This document shows, in pieces, positions 27,953-36,668 of a stretch of 64,000 nucleotides of DNA; within the stretch, counting starts at the first letter, position 1; every line of letters begins with the position of its first letter. The DNA comes from Streptomyces catenulae (GTDB lineage: Bacteria; Actinomycetota; Actinomycetes; Streptomycetales; Streptomycetaceae). The notes under the pieces were generated by a model. It was not told the DNA's origin. It saw only the letters and a list, made by a program, of their open reading frames with translations, and searched no databases. The DNA is taken from positions 7,382 through 71,381 of the forward strand of contig NZ_JODY01000033.1 of NCBI RefSeq assembly GCF_000718015.1. The letters run 5' to 3'. A program made the position numbers and the translations under genes.

Positions 27953-30088
27953 GTGGAGCGGTACGCGGGGCGGATGCTCGCGGAGCGTTACCGTCTGCCG
28001 CTGCGGCCCGGCGGTGCGGACGGCGCCACGGTGCTGCGCGCCCTCGACACCTACAGCTCGCAGGAGGTGCTGCTGCGTCAGGTGCCGCTGCCCGAGGTGG
28101 TGGAGGCGGAGTTCGCCGACGCGCCGGGCGGCCGGTCCGTGCCCGGGCGGGCCGGTGCGGCGGAGGCGGCCCGCGATCCGCGGGACCCGGTCGTACGCCG
28201 GGCGTTCCTGGCGGCGACCCGCGCCGCGCAGCTGCCGGACCATCCCCTGCTCGACCAGGTCTTCGACGTCTTCGTGGCGGAGGGCGCGCTGTGGATCGCC
28301 GGTGAGCTGATCGCCGCCCGCCCGCTCGCCGCGCTGCTCGCCGAGGGCCCGATGGCGCCGCAGCGGGCCGCCGAGATCGGCGCGGATGTCCTCACCGCCC
28401 TGCGCACCCTGCACGCCCGGGGCTGGGTGCACCGCAACATCACCGACCGTACGGTCCTGATCTGCGACGACGGCCGCGCGGTGCTCGGCGGCCTGGCGGT
28501 GGGCGCGGCCCAGGAGGCGCTGTGCGGGACGGAGGCGATGCCGCTGCCGGTCCCGGTACCGGCGCCGACCCGGGGCCCCGAGGTGGCGGAGGCCACGGGG
28601 GAGCCCGACGGCGAGGCGGCGGAGGGCGACACCGGGGACGGCTCCGCGGACGCCACCGTCGCGGAGCCCGGCGGCCCGGCCCCCGCGGCCCCCGCTGACC
28701 CCGCACCCGAGATCCCGGCCCCCGCGGGCCCCACCCCGGCGCTCCCGGCCATCCCCGCCCCTACGGGTTCCGCCCCTACGGGTTCCGCTCCCGCCGGTGC
28801 CGGGCTCGTCGCCGGGCGGGTGCGGGAGATGCGGTTGGCGCTGGTCGGGCCGGTCGTCGAGCGGTGGGCGCCGGAGCAGGCGGCACCGGCCGGGTCCGGT
28901 ACCTGGGGCGCGGTGGGTCCGGGCACCGATCTGTGGGCGCTCGGCGCGCTGCTCTTCCGCTGTGTGCAGGGCCATCCGCCGTATCCGGAGGAGGACGCGG
29001 CGGAGCTGGCCCGGATGGTCTGCGCGCACCGCCCGGCACCCGCCGGTGCCTGCGGCCCGCTGCGGCCCGCCGTCGAGGCGCTGCTCGGCCCGGATCCGGT
29101 CGCCCGGCCCGCGGTCGGCCCGCTCCTCGCCGTGCTGCGCGAGGTGACCCGTGGCGCGACCGAACCGGAGCTGGACAGCGGCCTCGTCACCCTCCCCGCC
29201 CGTGGCGCGGCCGACCCGCGGCGGCTGCCGGAGGTCCGGCGCCGCGGCGAACTGGTCCGCAAGGGGCGCCCGGGCCGGACGCGCTCCGCCGCGCCGTCCG
29301 CCCCGGCGCCGCAGCCGCCCGGCCGGAAGGCCCGCGCGGCGGTGGCCGACCGGCACGAGCCGCCCGGCCTCGCCGCGCCCGCCCCGGGCCGGGCGCCGAA
29401 GCCGCCGCGCGCCCGCGGGCCGCGCCATCTGGGCCCGTTGCTGCTGGTGCTGGTCCTGCTGCTGATGGCGGGCGCGGTGGCGTGCGTCGTGCTGTTCCTG
29501 CCGGACGCCGGTGAGGAGGCCCACGGCCGTACGGGCACCGGCACCTCGGGCGCACCGTCGCCCGCCGCCACCGTCCCGGACGACGACCGTGGCGCCCCGC
29601 CCGTGGGCAGCCCGCAGACCACCACTCCGGCCGGTCTCGCCACCGGCTTCGCGGTCCGTAAGGACCCGGCCGGTTTCCAGATCGCGGTCCGTGCGGACTG
29701 GCAGCGGCGGGGGCGGGACGGGCACGACCGGATCCGCTACACCGGCGGCGACTACGAGCTGGTCGTGGTGCCGGGCCGGGACACCGTCGCTGCGTTCGGC
29801 GCCGATCCGATGGCCTACCAGCAGGACAGGGAGCCGGAGTTGGCGGCGTACCGCGCCGCCGACTGGGCGTCCGCGTCCGGGTTGCGGCGGATGGACGTCG
29901 GGCGGACGGCGATGGCCGAGGGCGGCTTCAGCTGGAAGGACGGCAGCGGCCGTGAGGTCTACGTCCGCAACCTCGCCATGATCCACCAGGGCCGCTACCA
30001 CCTCGTCCAGGTCATCGGCCCCAAGTCCGGCAGCCGCACCGTCGACCGCCTCTACGACCAGGCCACGGGCTCGTACCGGCCCAACTGA
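27953..30088 (+). CDS. membrane pseudokinase with extracellular domain
   Basis: 711 aa, GTG at 27953 (VERYAGRMLAERYRLP) with AGGGGAGG upstream. The layout mirrors the kinase before it: a kinase-like domain, a Pro/Ala linker inserted within and after it, one membrane helix near 492-515 (LLLVLVLLLMAGAVACVVL), and an outside domain beginning GFAVRKDPAGFQIAVRADWQRR. Key residues are lost: the catalytic loop is GWVHRNITDRTVLI (Asp to Asn, Lys to Thr), the DFG position reads GGLAVG, and no Gly-rich loop is visible. It is expected not to phosphorylate and may sense or scaffold. It may act with the neighbouring active kinase. Confidence 0.88.
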   Translation: MERYAGRMLAERYRLPLRPGGADGATVLRALDTYSSQEVLLRQVPLPEVVEAEFADAPGGRSVPGRAGAAEAARDPRDPVVRRAFLAATRAAQLPDHPLLDQVFDVFVAEGALWIAGELIAARPLAALLAEGPMAPQRAAEIGADVLTALRTLHARGWVHRNITDRTVLICDDGRAVLGGLAVGAAQEALCGTEAMPLPVPVPAPTRGPEVAEATGEPDGEAAEGDTGDGSADATVAEPGGPAPAAPADPAPEIPAPAGPTPALPAIPAPTGSAPTGSAPAGAGLVAGRVREMRLALVGPVVERWAPEQAAPAGSGTWGAVGPGTDLWALGALLFRCVQGHPPYPEEDAAELARMVCAHRPAPAGACGPLRPAVEALLGPDPVARPAVGPLLAVLREVTRGATEPELDSGLVTLPARGAADPRRLPEVRRRGELVRKGRPGRTRSAAPSAPAPQPPGRKARAAVADRHEPPGLAAPAPGRAPKPPRARGPRHLGPLLLVLVLLLMAGAVACVVLFLPDAGEEAHGRTGTGTSGAPSPAATVPDDDRGAPPVGSPQTTTPAGLATGFAVRKDPAGFQIAVRADWQRRGRDGHDRIRYTGGDYELVVVPGRDTVAAFGADPMAYQQDREPELAAYRAADWASASGLRRMDVGRTAMAEGGFSWKDGSGREVYVRNLAMIHQGRYHLVQVIGPKSGSRTVDRLYDQATGSYRPN

Positions 30089-30108
30089 CCGCCGATTCCG
30101 CCTCCTCG

Positions 30109-30140
30109 CGGACCGGCTCCCGCTCCCGGGGGCCGGTCCG
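30109..30140 (+). terminator. terminator after the pseudokinase
   Basis: Perfect 9-bp stem CGGACCGGC / GCCGGTCCG with a 14-base loop, 20 bp after the stop. It separates region 1 from the catabolic gene set. Confidence 0.75.
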
Positions 30141-30204
30141 TCGTGCGTCCGCGTGCCCATCTCCCAAGCCTTGTCGGCCTCGTGCGGCCGGAGCTAGCCT
30201 CATA

Positions 30205-30221
30205 TCTGACGGAGCATCAGA
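30205..30221. promoter_or_regulatory. catabolic regulon operator, site 1
   Basis: TCTGACG-GAG-CATCAGA, 50 bp upstream of the amidohydrolase start. The symmetry extends outward to a 25-bp palindrome, 30201-30225, with perfect 9-bp arms. It is one of nine good sites of the 7-3-7 type found only in 30.2-62.3 kb. Confidence 0.85.
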
Positions 30222-30271
30222 TATGGCGGATCGGGCAGTGGGGTCCGGCCGGTCCGGGTGAGGGGATTCCG

Positions 30272-31462
30272 GTGGAACTACCGCGCATCATCAGCGTCGA
30301 CGACCATGTGATCGAGCCCGCGCACCTCTTCGAGACCTGGCTGCCGCGCCGCTACCGCGAGCGTGGCCCCCGGCCGCACACCGCGGGCATCGGCGAGCTG
30401 GCGTACGTCGCCGGGAAGTACGTCATCACCATGGACCCCGACGGACCGCCGACCGACTGGTGGCTCTACGAGGACCTGAAGTTCCCGTACAAGCGGAACA
30501 TCGCCGCCGTCGGCTTCGACCGCGACGAGATGACGCTGGAGGGCATCACCCGCGAGGAGATGCGGCGCGGCTGCTGGGACCCGAAGGCGCGGCTGGCGGA
30601 CATGGACCTCAACCACGTCGAGGCGTCGCTCTGCTTCCCGACCTTCCCGCGCTTCTGCGGCCAGACCTTCGCCGAGGCGCGGGACAAGGAGGTCGCCCTC
30701 GCCTGTGTGCGCGCGTACAACGACTGGATGGTCGAGGAGTGGTGCGGGGACAGCGGCGGGCGGCTGATCCCGCTCTGTCTGATCCCGCTGTGGGACATCG
30801 ACCTCGCCGTCGCCGAGATCCGCCGGAACGCGGCCCGCGGGGTGCGCGCCGTGACGTTCTCCGAGATCCCCACCCACCTCGGGCTGCCGTCGATCCACTC
30901 CGGCTACTGGGACCCGTTCTTCGCGGTGTGCGAGGAGACCGGGACCGTCGTCAACATGCACATCGGGTCCAGCTCGCAGATGCCCGCCGCCTCCCCGGAC
31001 GCGCCGCCCGCCGTTCAGGCGTCGCTCTCCTTCAACAACGCCATGGCGTCGATGATGGACTTCCTCTTCTCCGGCGTCCTGGTCCGCTTCCCGCGGCTCA
31101 AACTTGCCTACAGCGAGGGCCAGATGGGGTGGATCCCGTACGCCCTGGAGCGCGCCGACGACGTCTGGGAGGAGCACCGCGCCTGGGGCGGGGTGCGCGA
31201 TCTGGTCCCCGAGCCGCCGTCCACGTACTACTACCGGCAGATCTTCTGCTGCTTCTTCCGTGACCGGCACGGCGTCGCGTCGCTGGACGTCGTCGGGCGG
31301 GACAACGCGACGTTCGAGACCGACTACCCGCACGTCGACTCGACCTTCCCGCACACCGAGCAGGTCGCCCTCGACCATGTGCGGGGGCTCGACGAGACGA
31401 CCGTGTACAAGCTGATGCGGGGCAACGCCATCCGCATGCTCGGCCTGGACCTGGACCGGTAG
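30272..31462 (+). CDS. amidohydrolase family metal-dependent hydrolase
   Basis: 396 aa; GTG at 30272 (VELPRIISVDDHVIEP) with GAGGGG upstream. The amidohydrolase-2 (ACMSD-like) family has the N-terminal metal-binding DxH, seen here as VDDHVIEPAHLFETWLP. The late VGRDNATFETDYPHVDSTFP carries the conserved metal-site Asp region. Members decarboxylate or hydrolyse ring-derived acids; the substrate here is unknown. It is the first gene of an operon with two acyl-CoA dehydrogenases (8-bp gap, then a 4-bp overlap), under a perfect palindromic operator. Confidence 0.88.
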   Translation: MELPRIISVDDHVIEPAHLFETWLPRRYRERGPRPHTAGIGELAYVAGKYVITMDPDGPPTDWWLYEDLKFPYKRNIAAVGFDRDEMTLEGITREEMRRGCWDPKARLADMDLNHVEASLCFPTFPRFCGQTFAEARDKEVALACVRAYNDWMVEEWCGDSGGRLIPLCLIPLWDIDLAVAEIRRNAARGVRAVTFSEIPTHLGLPSIHSGYWDPFFAVCEETGTVVNMHIGSSSQMPAASPDAPPAVQASLSFNNAMASMMDFLFSGVLVRFPRLKLAYSEGQMGWIPYALERADDVWEEHRAWGGVRDLVPEPPSTYYYRQIFCCFFRDRHGVASLDVVGRDNATFETDYPHVDSTFPHTEQVALDHVRGLDETTVYKLMRGNAIRMLGLDLDR

Positions 31463-31470
31463 GCCCGCCC

Positions 31471-32625
31471 GTGGACCTCACCTACACGGACGAGGAGGAG
31501 GAGTTCCGCGCCGGGCTGCGCCGCTGGCTCGCCACCGCGCTCCCGACGCTCCCGCCACCCCCCGACCCGCACGACTGGCCGGGGCGCCGCGCCTACGACA
31601 CCGCCTGGCAGCGGATGCTGTACGACGCCGGGTACGCGGGGCTGCACTGGCCCGCCGACGCGGGCGGGCGGGGCGCCACCCCGACCCAGCATCTGATCTT
31701 CCTGGAGGAGAGCGAGCTGGCCGGGGCGCCGTACGTCGGGGCGAACTTCGTCGGGCTGCTGCACGCCGGGCCGACACTCGCCGCCGAGGGGAGCGCGGCG
31801 CAGCGCGCCCGCTGGCTGCCGCCGATCCTGCGCGGCGACGAGATCTGGTGCCAGGGTTTCAGCGAACCGGACGCCGGATCGGACCTGGCCGCGCTGCGCA
31901 CCCGCGCGGTCCGCGACGGCGACGACTACGTGGTGACCGGCAGCAAGATCTGGACCTCGCACGCCGAGGTCGCCGACTGGTGCGAACTCCTGGTCCGCAC
32001 CGACCCGGACGCGCCCCGCCACCGCGGCATCACCTGGCTCGCCCTGCCGATGGACGCGCCCGGCGTGACCGTACGGCCGCTGCGCACGCTCGCCGGGTCC
32101 ACCGAGTTCGCCGAGGTGTTCCTCGACGAGGTCCGCATCCCGGCGGCGTACCGGGTCGGGGCGGAGAACGACGGCTGGCGGGTCACGATGGTGACGCTCT
32201 CCTTCGAGCGCGGCACCGCCTTCGTCGGCGAGGTCGTCGCCTGCCGCCGGGTGCTGGGCGCGGTGGCCCGCACCGCCCGGGAGAACGGCCGCTGGGACGA
32301 TGCGGTGCTGCGGCGGCGGCTGGGGCGGCTCGCCGCGGAGTTCACCGCGCTGTGGCGGCTCACCCAGTGGAACGTCAGCGCGGCCGAACGCGGCGGCGGG
32401 GTGCCGGGCGCCGGTGCCTCCGTCTTCAAGCTCCGCTACTCCCACGCCCGCCAGGAGCTGTACGACGCGGCGGCCGAGGTGCTGGGCGCCGGGGCGCTCG
32501 ACACCGACCACGAATGGGTCGCCGCCCGCCTCTCCTCCCTCTCGTACACCATCGCGGCCGGGACCTCGCAGATTCAGCGGAACATCGTCGCCGAGCGGAT
32601 CCTCGGCCTGCCGAAGGGGCGGTGA
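31471..32625 (+). CDS. acyl-CoA dehydrogenase, large subunit of a likely pair
   Basis: 384 aa, GTG start 8 bp after the amidohydrolase. The acyl-CoA dehydrogenase fold is complete: QGFSEPDAGSDLAALRTRA (FAD/substrate region), VVTGSKIWTSHAEVADWC, FLDEVRIPAAYRVGAENDGW, and the C-terminal GTSQIQRNIVAERILGLPKG. It introduces a C2=C3 double bond into a CoA thioester with FAD. Its stop overlaps the start of a second, shorter homologue, the arrangement of the two-gene heteromeric enzymes of mycobacterial steroid catabolism (for example ChsE1-ChsE2). Heteromer formation is inferred. Confidence 0.92.
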   Translation: MDLTYTDEEEEFRAGLRRWLATALPTLPPPPDPHDWPGRRAYDTAWQRMLYDAGYAGLHWPADAGGRGATPTQHLIFLEESELAGAPYVGANFVGLLHAGPTLAAEGSAAQRARWLPPILRGDEIWCQGFSEPDAGSDLAALRTRAVRDGDDYVVTGSKIWTSHAEVADWCELLVRTDPDAPRHRGITWLALPMDAPGVTVRPLRTLAGSTEFAEVFLDEVRIPAAYRVGAENDGWRVTMVTLSFERGTAFVGEVVACRRVLGAVARTARENGRWDDAVLRRRLGRLAAEFTALWRLTQWNVSAAERGGGVPGAGASVFKLRYSHARQELYDAAAEVLGAGALDTDHEWVAARLSSLSYTIAAGTSQIQRNIVAERILGLPKGR

Positions 32626-33593
32626 GCGCGGCCGTGGACTTCCGACTCACCAAGGAACAGGGCGAGTTGCAAGACGGGATGCGGGCGTTGCTGGCCGGGC
32701 GGTTCGGCCCCGAGCGGCTGCGCGCGGCCGTCGCGGAACCGGCCCCGGACCGTGCGCTCTGGCGCGAGCTGGGCGCGGCCGGACTCTTCGCGCTGCGGCT
32801 GCCGGAGGCGGACGGCGGCGTCGGGCTCGGACTGCCCGAGGCGGTGCTGCTCTTCGAGGAGACCGGCCGGGCGCTGCTCCCCGGCCCGCTGGTCGCCTGC
32901 CATCTGCTGGCCGGACGGCTCGACGGCGTCGCCACCGGGGAGCGCCTCGTCGGCCTGGCCCAGGCGCCGGGCGGGCCGGGGCTGTGGGAACACCCGGACG
33001 AATGCGCGGAGTTGGTGGTGCTGCCGGACCGCGCGGACGGGCCCGTACGGGTGTTCCGGCCGGACGGCGCGGCGGACGCCCCGCGCCCCTCCTCCGTCGA
33101 TCCGCTGACGCCGCTGGCCCGGGTGCCCGAGGGCGGCGGGCGGGCGCTGCCGGGGCCCGCGGTGGACGTGCGCCGGATGCGCCGGGAGGCGGCGCTGCTC
33201 ACCGCCGCGCAACAGCTCGGCAGCGCGGCGCGCACGGTCGGGAAAGCCGTGGCGTACGCCCGCGTCCGCGAGCAGTTCGGGGCGCCGATCGGCGCGTTCC
33301 AGGCGGTGAAGCATCTGTGCGCCGGAATGCTGGTACGGGCCGAGACGGCGCGCGCCGCGGTGTACGCGGCGGCGGTCACCGAGAGCGAGGACGAGGTCTG
33401 CGCGGCGAAGCTGCTCGCCGACGACGCGGCGGTGCGTAACGCCCGCGACTGTCTGCAAGTGCACGGCGGCATGGGATTCACCTGGGAGGCGGAGATCCAT
33501 CTCCACCTCAAGCGGGCGTGGTGGCGTGCGGAGTGCTGGGGTGGCGCGCGGGAGACGGAGGAACGGCTGGCGGCCGGCCTGCTGACCGGATGA
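32622..33593 (+). CDS. acyl-CoA dehydrogenase, small partner
   Basis: 323 aa with a GTG start overlapping the previous stop (GTGA). It is shorter than the usual 380 aa: the N-terminal helical domain is present (MRALLAGRFGPERLRA, LWRELGAAGLFALRLPEADGG), the middle beta domain is reduced, and the C-terminal domain keeps REQFGAPIGAFQAVKHLCAGM and QVHGGMGFTWEAEIHLHLKRAW. The reduced middle domain and tight coupling suggest it needs the preceding protein to form a working alpha2beta2 enzyme. Last gene of the amidohydrolase operon. Confidence 0.9.
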   Translation: MSAAVDFRLTKEQGELQDGMRALLAGRFGPERLRAAVAEPAPDRALWRELGAAGLFALRLPEADGGVGLGLPEAVLLFEETGRALLPGPLVACHLLAGRLDGVATGERLVGLAQAPGGPGLWEHPDECAELVVLPDRADGPVRVFRPDGAADAPRPSSVDPLTPLARVPEGGGRALPGPAVDVRRMRREAALLTAAQQLGSAARTVGKAVAYARVREQFGAPIGAFQAVKHLCAGMLVRAETARAAVYAAAVTESEDEVCAAKLLADDAAVRNARDCLQVHGGMGFTWEAEIHLHLKRAWWRAECWGGARETEERLAAGLLTG

Positions 33594-34042
33594 TGTCCGG
33601 AGCGGGCGCAAGGGATGTCAGCTTCTTGCAGCCGATGCGCGAAATGTCGGTTCCGGTACGCAGATTCGGTCACGGAGCGTCGATATCGGGTTGTGTCCTG
33701 AGCGTGACTCGTCACACGGGGGAGTCGGCGGTCCGCTCGGGTACGCTCGCTCGGGTGCGAGTGGTTCTGTGGCGCAATGATCACGGTGCCGTCGGTGAGG
33801 CGGCTCCGGGATACGGAGTGCGCCGCCCTCGCACTGGGCGCGGAGGTCGGTTTCCGCGTGTTCGACTCCCCCAAAAAGTGCGTCGCACAGTATGCAACAC
33901 GCATACTCCCTTGCGCTGGAATATGCCCGAAGCGCTTGTTGCCGTGACGGAACGTCAACCATGCTGGGAGTCGGTGAGGTCACGCACCGTGACCTCGTGG
34001 AGGCGCAAGGCGAAGTTTCCGCCGGTTCGGATGGTGTGAGCG
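33594..34042. other. 449-bp gene-free region with several palindromes
   Basis: No convincing reading frame. It holds short palindromes: GTGCG-T-CGCAC (33878-33888), AGTATGC / GCATACT with 5-base centre (33889-33907), and arms GAGGTCACG / CGTGACCTC with 3-base centre (33976-33996). It also has patches of lower GC than its surroundings. It is the leader or promoter region of the anti-sigma-type ATPase gene. Confidence 0.6.
33976..33996. promoter_or_regulatory. perfect 9-3-9 palindrome before the ATPase gene
   Basis: Arms GAGGTCACG and CGTGACCTC around CAC, centred 57 bp before the start codon. It shares geometry with TetR-type operators but differs in sequence from the catabolic regulon site. 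Confidence 0.6.
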
Positions 34043-34525
34043 GTGCAGGTGCTTCAGATGCAGTTGGAGGTACGCCCCGACCCCGCTGAGGTGGGGCGGG
34101 CCCGGCGGTGGGCCAGGTCGCGGCTGGCCGGGTCGGGGATAGGCGTCGACGAGCCGCTGTCCGAGACGCTGATCCTGCTGATCTCGGAGCTGGTCACCAA
34201 CGCCGTGGTCCACACGGGCACCGGCGCCGTGCTGCGTATGTGCTTCTCCGGCTCCGGCGCCGTGGCGGGGACGGTGCGGGTGGAGGTCGCCGATTCCAGC
34301 GCCCGGCCGCCGCGCCCCCGGCACGCCGACGGCGACGACACCCACGGCCGGGGGCTGGAGCTGGTCGACGGGCTCGCCGACCGCTGGGGCTGGCAGCCCG
34401 AGGGCGCCGGGAAGCGCATCTGGTGCGAGGTGGACCGCGCCCGACCGCTGCCGTTCGCCCCGGAGGGTCAGGACGCCTCGTACGCCCCCGGCTCCGCGTG
34501 CCGCGTCACCCATCACGCCGTCTGA
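34043..34525 (+). CDS. anti-sigma-factor-type ATP-binding protein (HATPase_c_2)
   Basis: 160 aa, GTG start. RsbW/SpoIIAB-like GHKL ATPase fold: N-box SETLILLISELVTNAVVHTG, middle acidic motif VEVADSSARPPRP, and G-box HGRGLELVDGLADRWGW. Streptomyces has dozens of such proteins; some bind sigma factors of the SigB/F/H group, others have unknown partners. No sigma factor or anti-anti-sigma gene adjoins it. The ECF factor 4 kb downstream is of a different class and unlikely to be its partner. Confidence 0.9.
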   Translation: MQVLQMQLEVRPDPAEVGRARRWARSRLAGSGIGVDEPLSETLILLISELVTNAVVHTGTGAVLRMCFSGSGAVAGTVRVEVADSSARPPRPRHADGDDTHGRGLELVDGLADRWGWQPEGAGKRIWCEVDRARPLPFAPEGQDASYAPGSACRVTHHAV

Positions 34526-34594
34526 CGCCGGGCCGCCCGCGGGCCGCGGCCCGGGTGGGCGGCGGTCCGTCGTTCCGGCGCGCGCCCGGGCCGG

Positions 34595-35521
34595 TCAGAG
34601 CAGCGCGACGGGGGCCACGGGGGCGCCCGCGCCGCCGGTGAAGGGTTCGGCGACGGCGGACAGCAGGAAGGTGTGGCGGCCCAGCTCCGCGCAGGTCGTC
34701 GACAGCTCCTCCAGGTTCCAGTTCTGGCCCTGGAGCATGCCCATCTCCACCAGGTGCAGCGCATGCACCGCCAGCCACGCGCCCTCGATCTCCGGCGGGA
34801 AGATCTCGAACGTCAGGGTGTCGTTGGCGACCGCCGCCACGTCCCGCTCGTGGAACCACCGCGGGGTGTGCACCGACAGCCCCGGCGACGGGAACGCGTA
34901 CGCCTCCCGCTCGCCCGCCAGATAGCGCCGGAGCTGCCCGGTGCGCACCAGCACCACATCGCCCGCCCGCACCCGGACGCCCGCCAACTCCTCGGCGGCG
35001 TCCAGGTCTTCGGGGGTGACGGCGTGGCCGTCGGGCAGCCGGTCGGCGCCGTGGGCGCGGGCCACGTCGAGCAGGACGCCGCGGGAGACGACCGGCGGCA
35101 GCTTCTCGACGCCGAGGGCGGTGGCCCCGGCGTGTGCGGTGACGGTGTCGGCGGGGCGCCCGTTGTAGAGCCGCCCGGCGTACGAGACATGCGTCAGGCC
35201 GTCCCAGTGGGTGGCGGCCTGGAGGCCCATGGTGACCGCGTCGTCCGAGGTGGCGACGGTGCCCGGGCCGAACAGTTCGTGGTGGACGGCGGTCATGGTG
35301 TGCAGCGGGTTGATCCGGCCGGGGATCGCGCCGGTCTGGACGCCGTCGTGGCGCAGCGGCAGCGCGAGCGGGACGCGGTGGCCGTCGCGCACCTCCGCGG
35401 CGGCGGCCCGGACGGTCTCCTCGGTGATCAGGTTGAGGGTGCCGATCTCGTCGTCCGGCCCCCAGCGGCCCCAGTTGTTCACCCGGCGGGCGAGGTCGTG
35501 GAATTCCTGCGGCAGCGGCAC
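34595..35521 (-). CDS. cyclase family protein (kynurenine-formamidase-like hydrolase)
   Basis: 308 aa, GTG start with GGGAGGG upstream. The putative cyclase family (PF04199) is defined by an HxGTHxDxxxH-type metal motif; here the segment is QAATHWDGLTHVSYAG, keeping the HWDxxxH core. The start NNWGRWGPDDEIGTLNLIT is also characteristic. Members hydrolyse amides or lactones with Mn or Zn. It is divergent from the SDR gene, with regulon operator site 2 between them, so both are probably co-regulated. Confidence 0.88.
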   Translation of the reverse strand: MPLPQEFHDLARRVNNWGRWGPDDEIGTLNLITEETVRAAAAEVRDGHRVPLALPLRHDGVQTGAIPGRINPLHTMTAVHHELFGPGTVATSDDAVTMGLQAATHWDGLTHVSYAGRLYNGRPADTVTAHAGATALGVEKLPPVVSRGVLLDVARAHGADRLPDGHAVTPEDLDAAEELAGVRVRAGDVVLVRTGQLRRYLAGEREAYAFPSPGLSVHTPRWFHERDVAAVANDTLTFEIFPPEIEGAWLAVHALHLVEMGMLQGQNWNLEELSTTCAELGRHTFLLSAVAEPFTGGAGAPVAPVALL

Positions 35522-35579
35522 GGGCCCTCCCGGTGGGTTCGGCCCGGGGTCTTGTGTTCGTCCCGGGACTGCTCAAAAA

Positions 35580-35596
35580 TCTAACGATCCGTCAGA
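35580..35596. promoter_or_regulatory. catabolic regulon operator, site 2
   Basis: TCTAACG-ATC-CGTCAGA, one base from perfect symmetry, between the divergent cyclase and SDR genes (59 and 21 bp from their starts). Confidence 0.8.
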
Positions 35597-35616
35597 AACT
35601 TTGGGAGGGTCGCGAC

Positions 35617-36528
35617 ATGGGCAACTTCTTGGTCGGCAAGGTGATCGCCGTCACGGGGGCGGGGCGCGGCATCGGCCGGGCGGTCGCCCTCGCCTGCGCC
35701 GCCCACGGCGCCCGCGTCGTCGTCAACGACTACGGCGTCTCCGTCGAGGGCGGCGAGCCGAGCAGCGAGGTCGCGGCGGCGGTCACCGAGGAGATCACCG
35801 CGGCGGGCGGCGAGGCGGTCGCGGCCGCCGACGACGTCGCGACGATGGCGGGCGGAGCGCGGATCGTCGACACCGCGCTGGAGCGCTACGGACGCCTCGA
35901 CGGGGTGGTCTGCGTCGCCGGGATCCTGCGCGAGCGGATGCTCTTCAACATGACCGAGGAGGAGTGGGACCCGGTGGTCGCCACCCACCTCAAGGGCACC
36001 TTCACCCTCTTCCGCGCCGCCAGTGCCGTCATGCGCAAACAGCGCTCCGGCACCCTCATCGGCTTCACCAGCGGCAACCACCAGGGCAGCGTGGCGCAGG
36101 CCAACTACGCCTCGGCGAAGGGCGGCATCATCTCGCTGGTGCGCAGCGCCGCGCTGGGGCTGCACAAGTACGGCGTGACCGCCAACGCGGTGGCGCCCGT
36201 CGCGCGCACCCGGATGTCGGCGAACGTGCCCATGGAGCTGACGGAGATCGGCGAGCCCGAGGACGTCGCCGCGTTCGTCGTCTACCTGCTCAGCGACCGG
36301 GCCCGGGAGCAGAAGATCACCGGGCAGGTCTACACCGTCGCGGGCCCCAAGATCGCCCTCTGGGCCCAGCCCCGCGAGGTGCGCGCCGCCTACAGCGCCG
36401 ACGGCTGGAGCCCGGAGAAGCTGGCCGCGTCCCTGCCGGTGACCCTCGGCACGGACCCGATGCCGATGCTGGCGCAGCTGGAGGCGATGGCGGCAGCGGC
36501 GGCCAAGGGCGAGCGGCCCAACGGCTGA
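35617..36528 (+). CDS. SDR family dehydrogenase (3-hydroxyacyl-CoA dehydrogenase-like)
   Basis: 303 aa, ATG with GGGAGGG upstream. Classical SDR motifs: VIAVTGAGRGIGRAVAL, VVCVAGILRERMLFNM, and YASAKGGIISLVRSAA with Tyr/Lys. The early acidic VVVNDYGVSV after the second strand suggests NAD+. The long insert and C-terminal tail resemble the dehydrogenase unit of multifunctional enzyme type 2 and actinobacterial hydroxyacyl-CoA dehydrogenases. It would fit oxidation of a 3-hydroxyacyl-CoA in the pathway. First gene of a pair with the zinc alcohol dehydrogenase. Confidence 0.9.
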   Translation: MGNFLVGKVIAVTGAGRGIGRAVALACAAHGARVVVNDYGVSVEGGEPSSEVAAAVTEEITAAGGEAVAAADDVATMAGGARIVDTALERYGRLDGVVCVAGILRERMLFNMTEEEWDPVVATHLKGTFTLFRAASAVMRKQRSGTLIGFTSGNHQGSVAQANYASAKGGIISLVRSAALGLHKYGVTANAVAPVARTRMSANVPMELTEIGEPEDVAAFVVYLLSDRAREQKITGQVYTVAGPKIALWAQPREVRAAYSADGWSPEKLAASLPVTLGTDPMPMLAQLEAMAAAAAKGERPNG

Positions 36529-36668
36529 GACCGGTACGGGTGCGGGGCGGCGCGCGGGGCGGCGGGGCGGCGCGCCCGCCGCCCCGCGGCCGTGCCTCCG
36601 GCCCGCCCGCCCTGTCCGTCCCGCCCCGTCCCCGCCCCGGTCCGGGCGGCCGATCCACGGAGGTTGTG

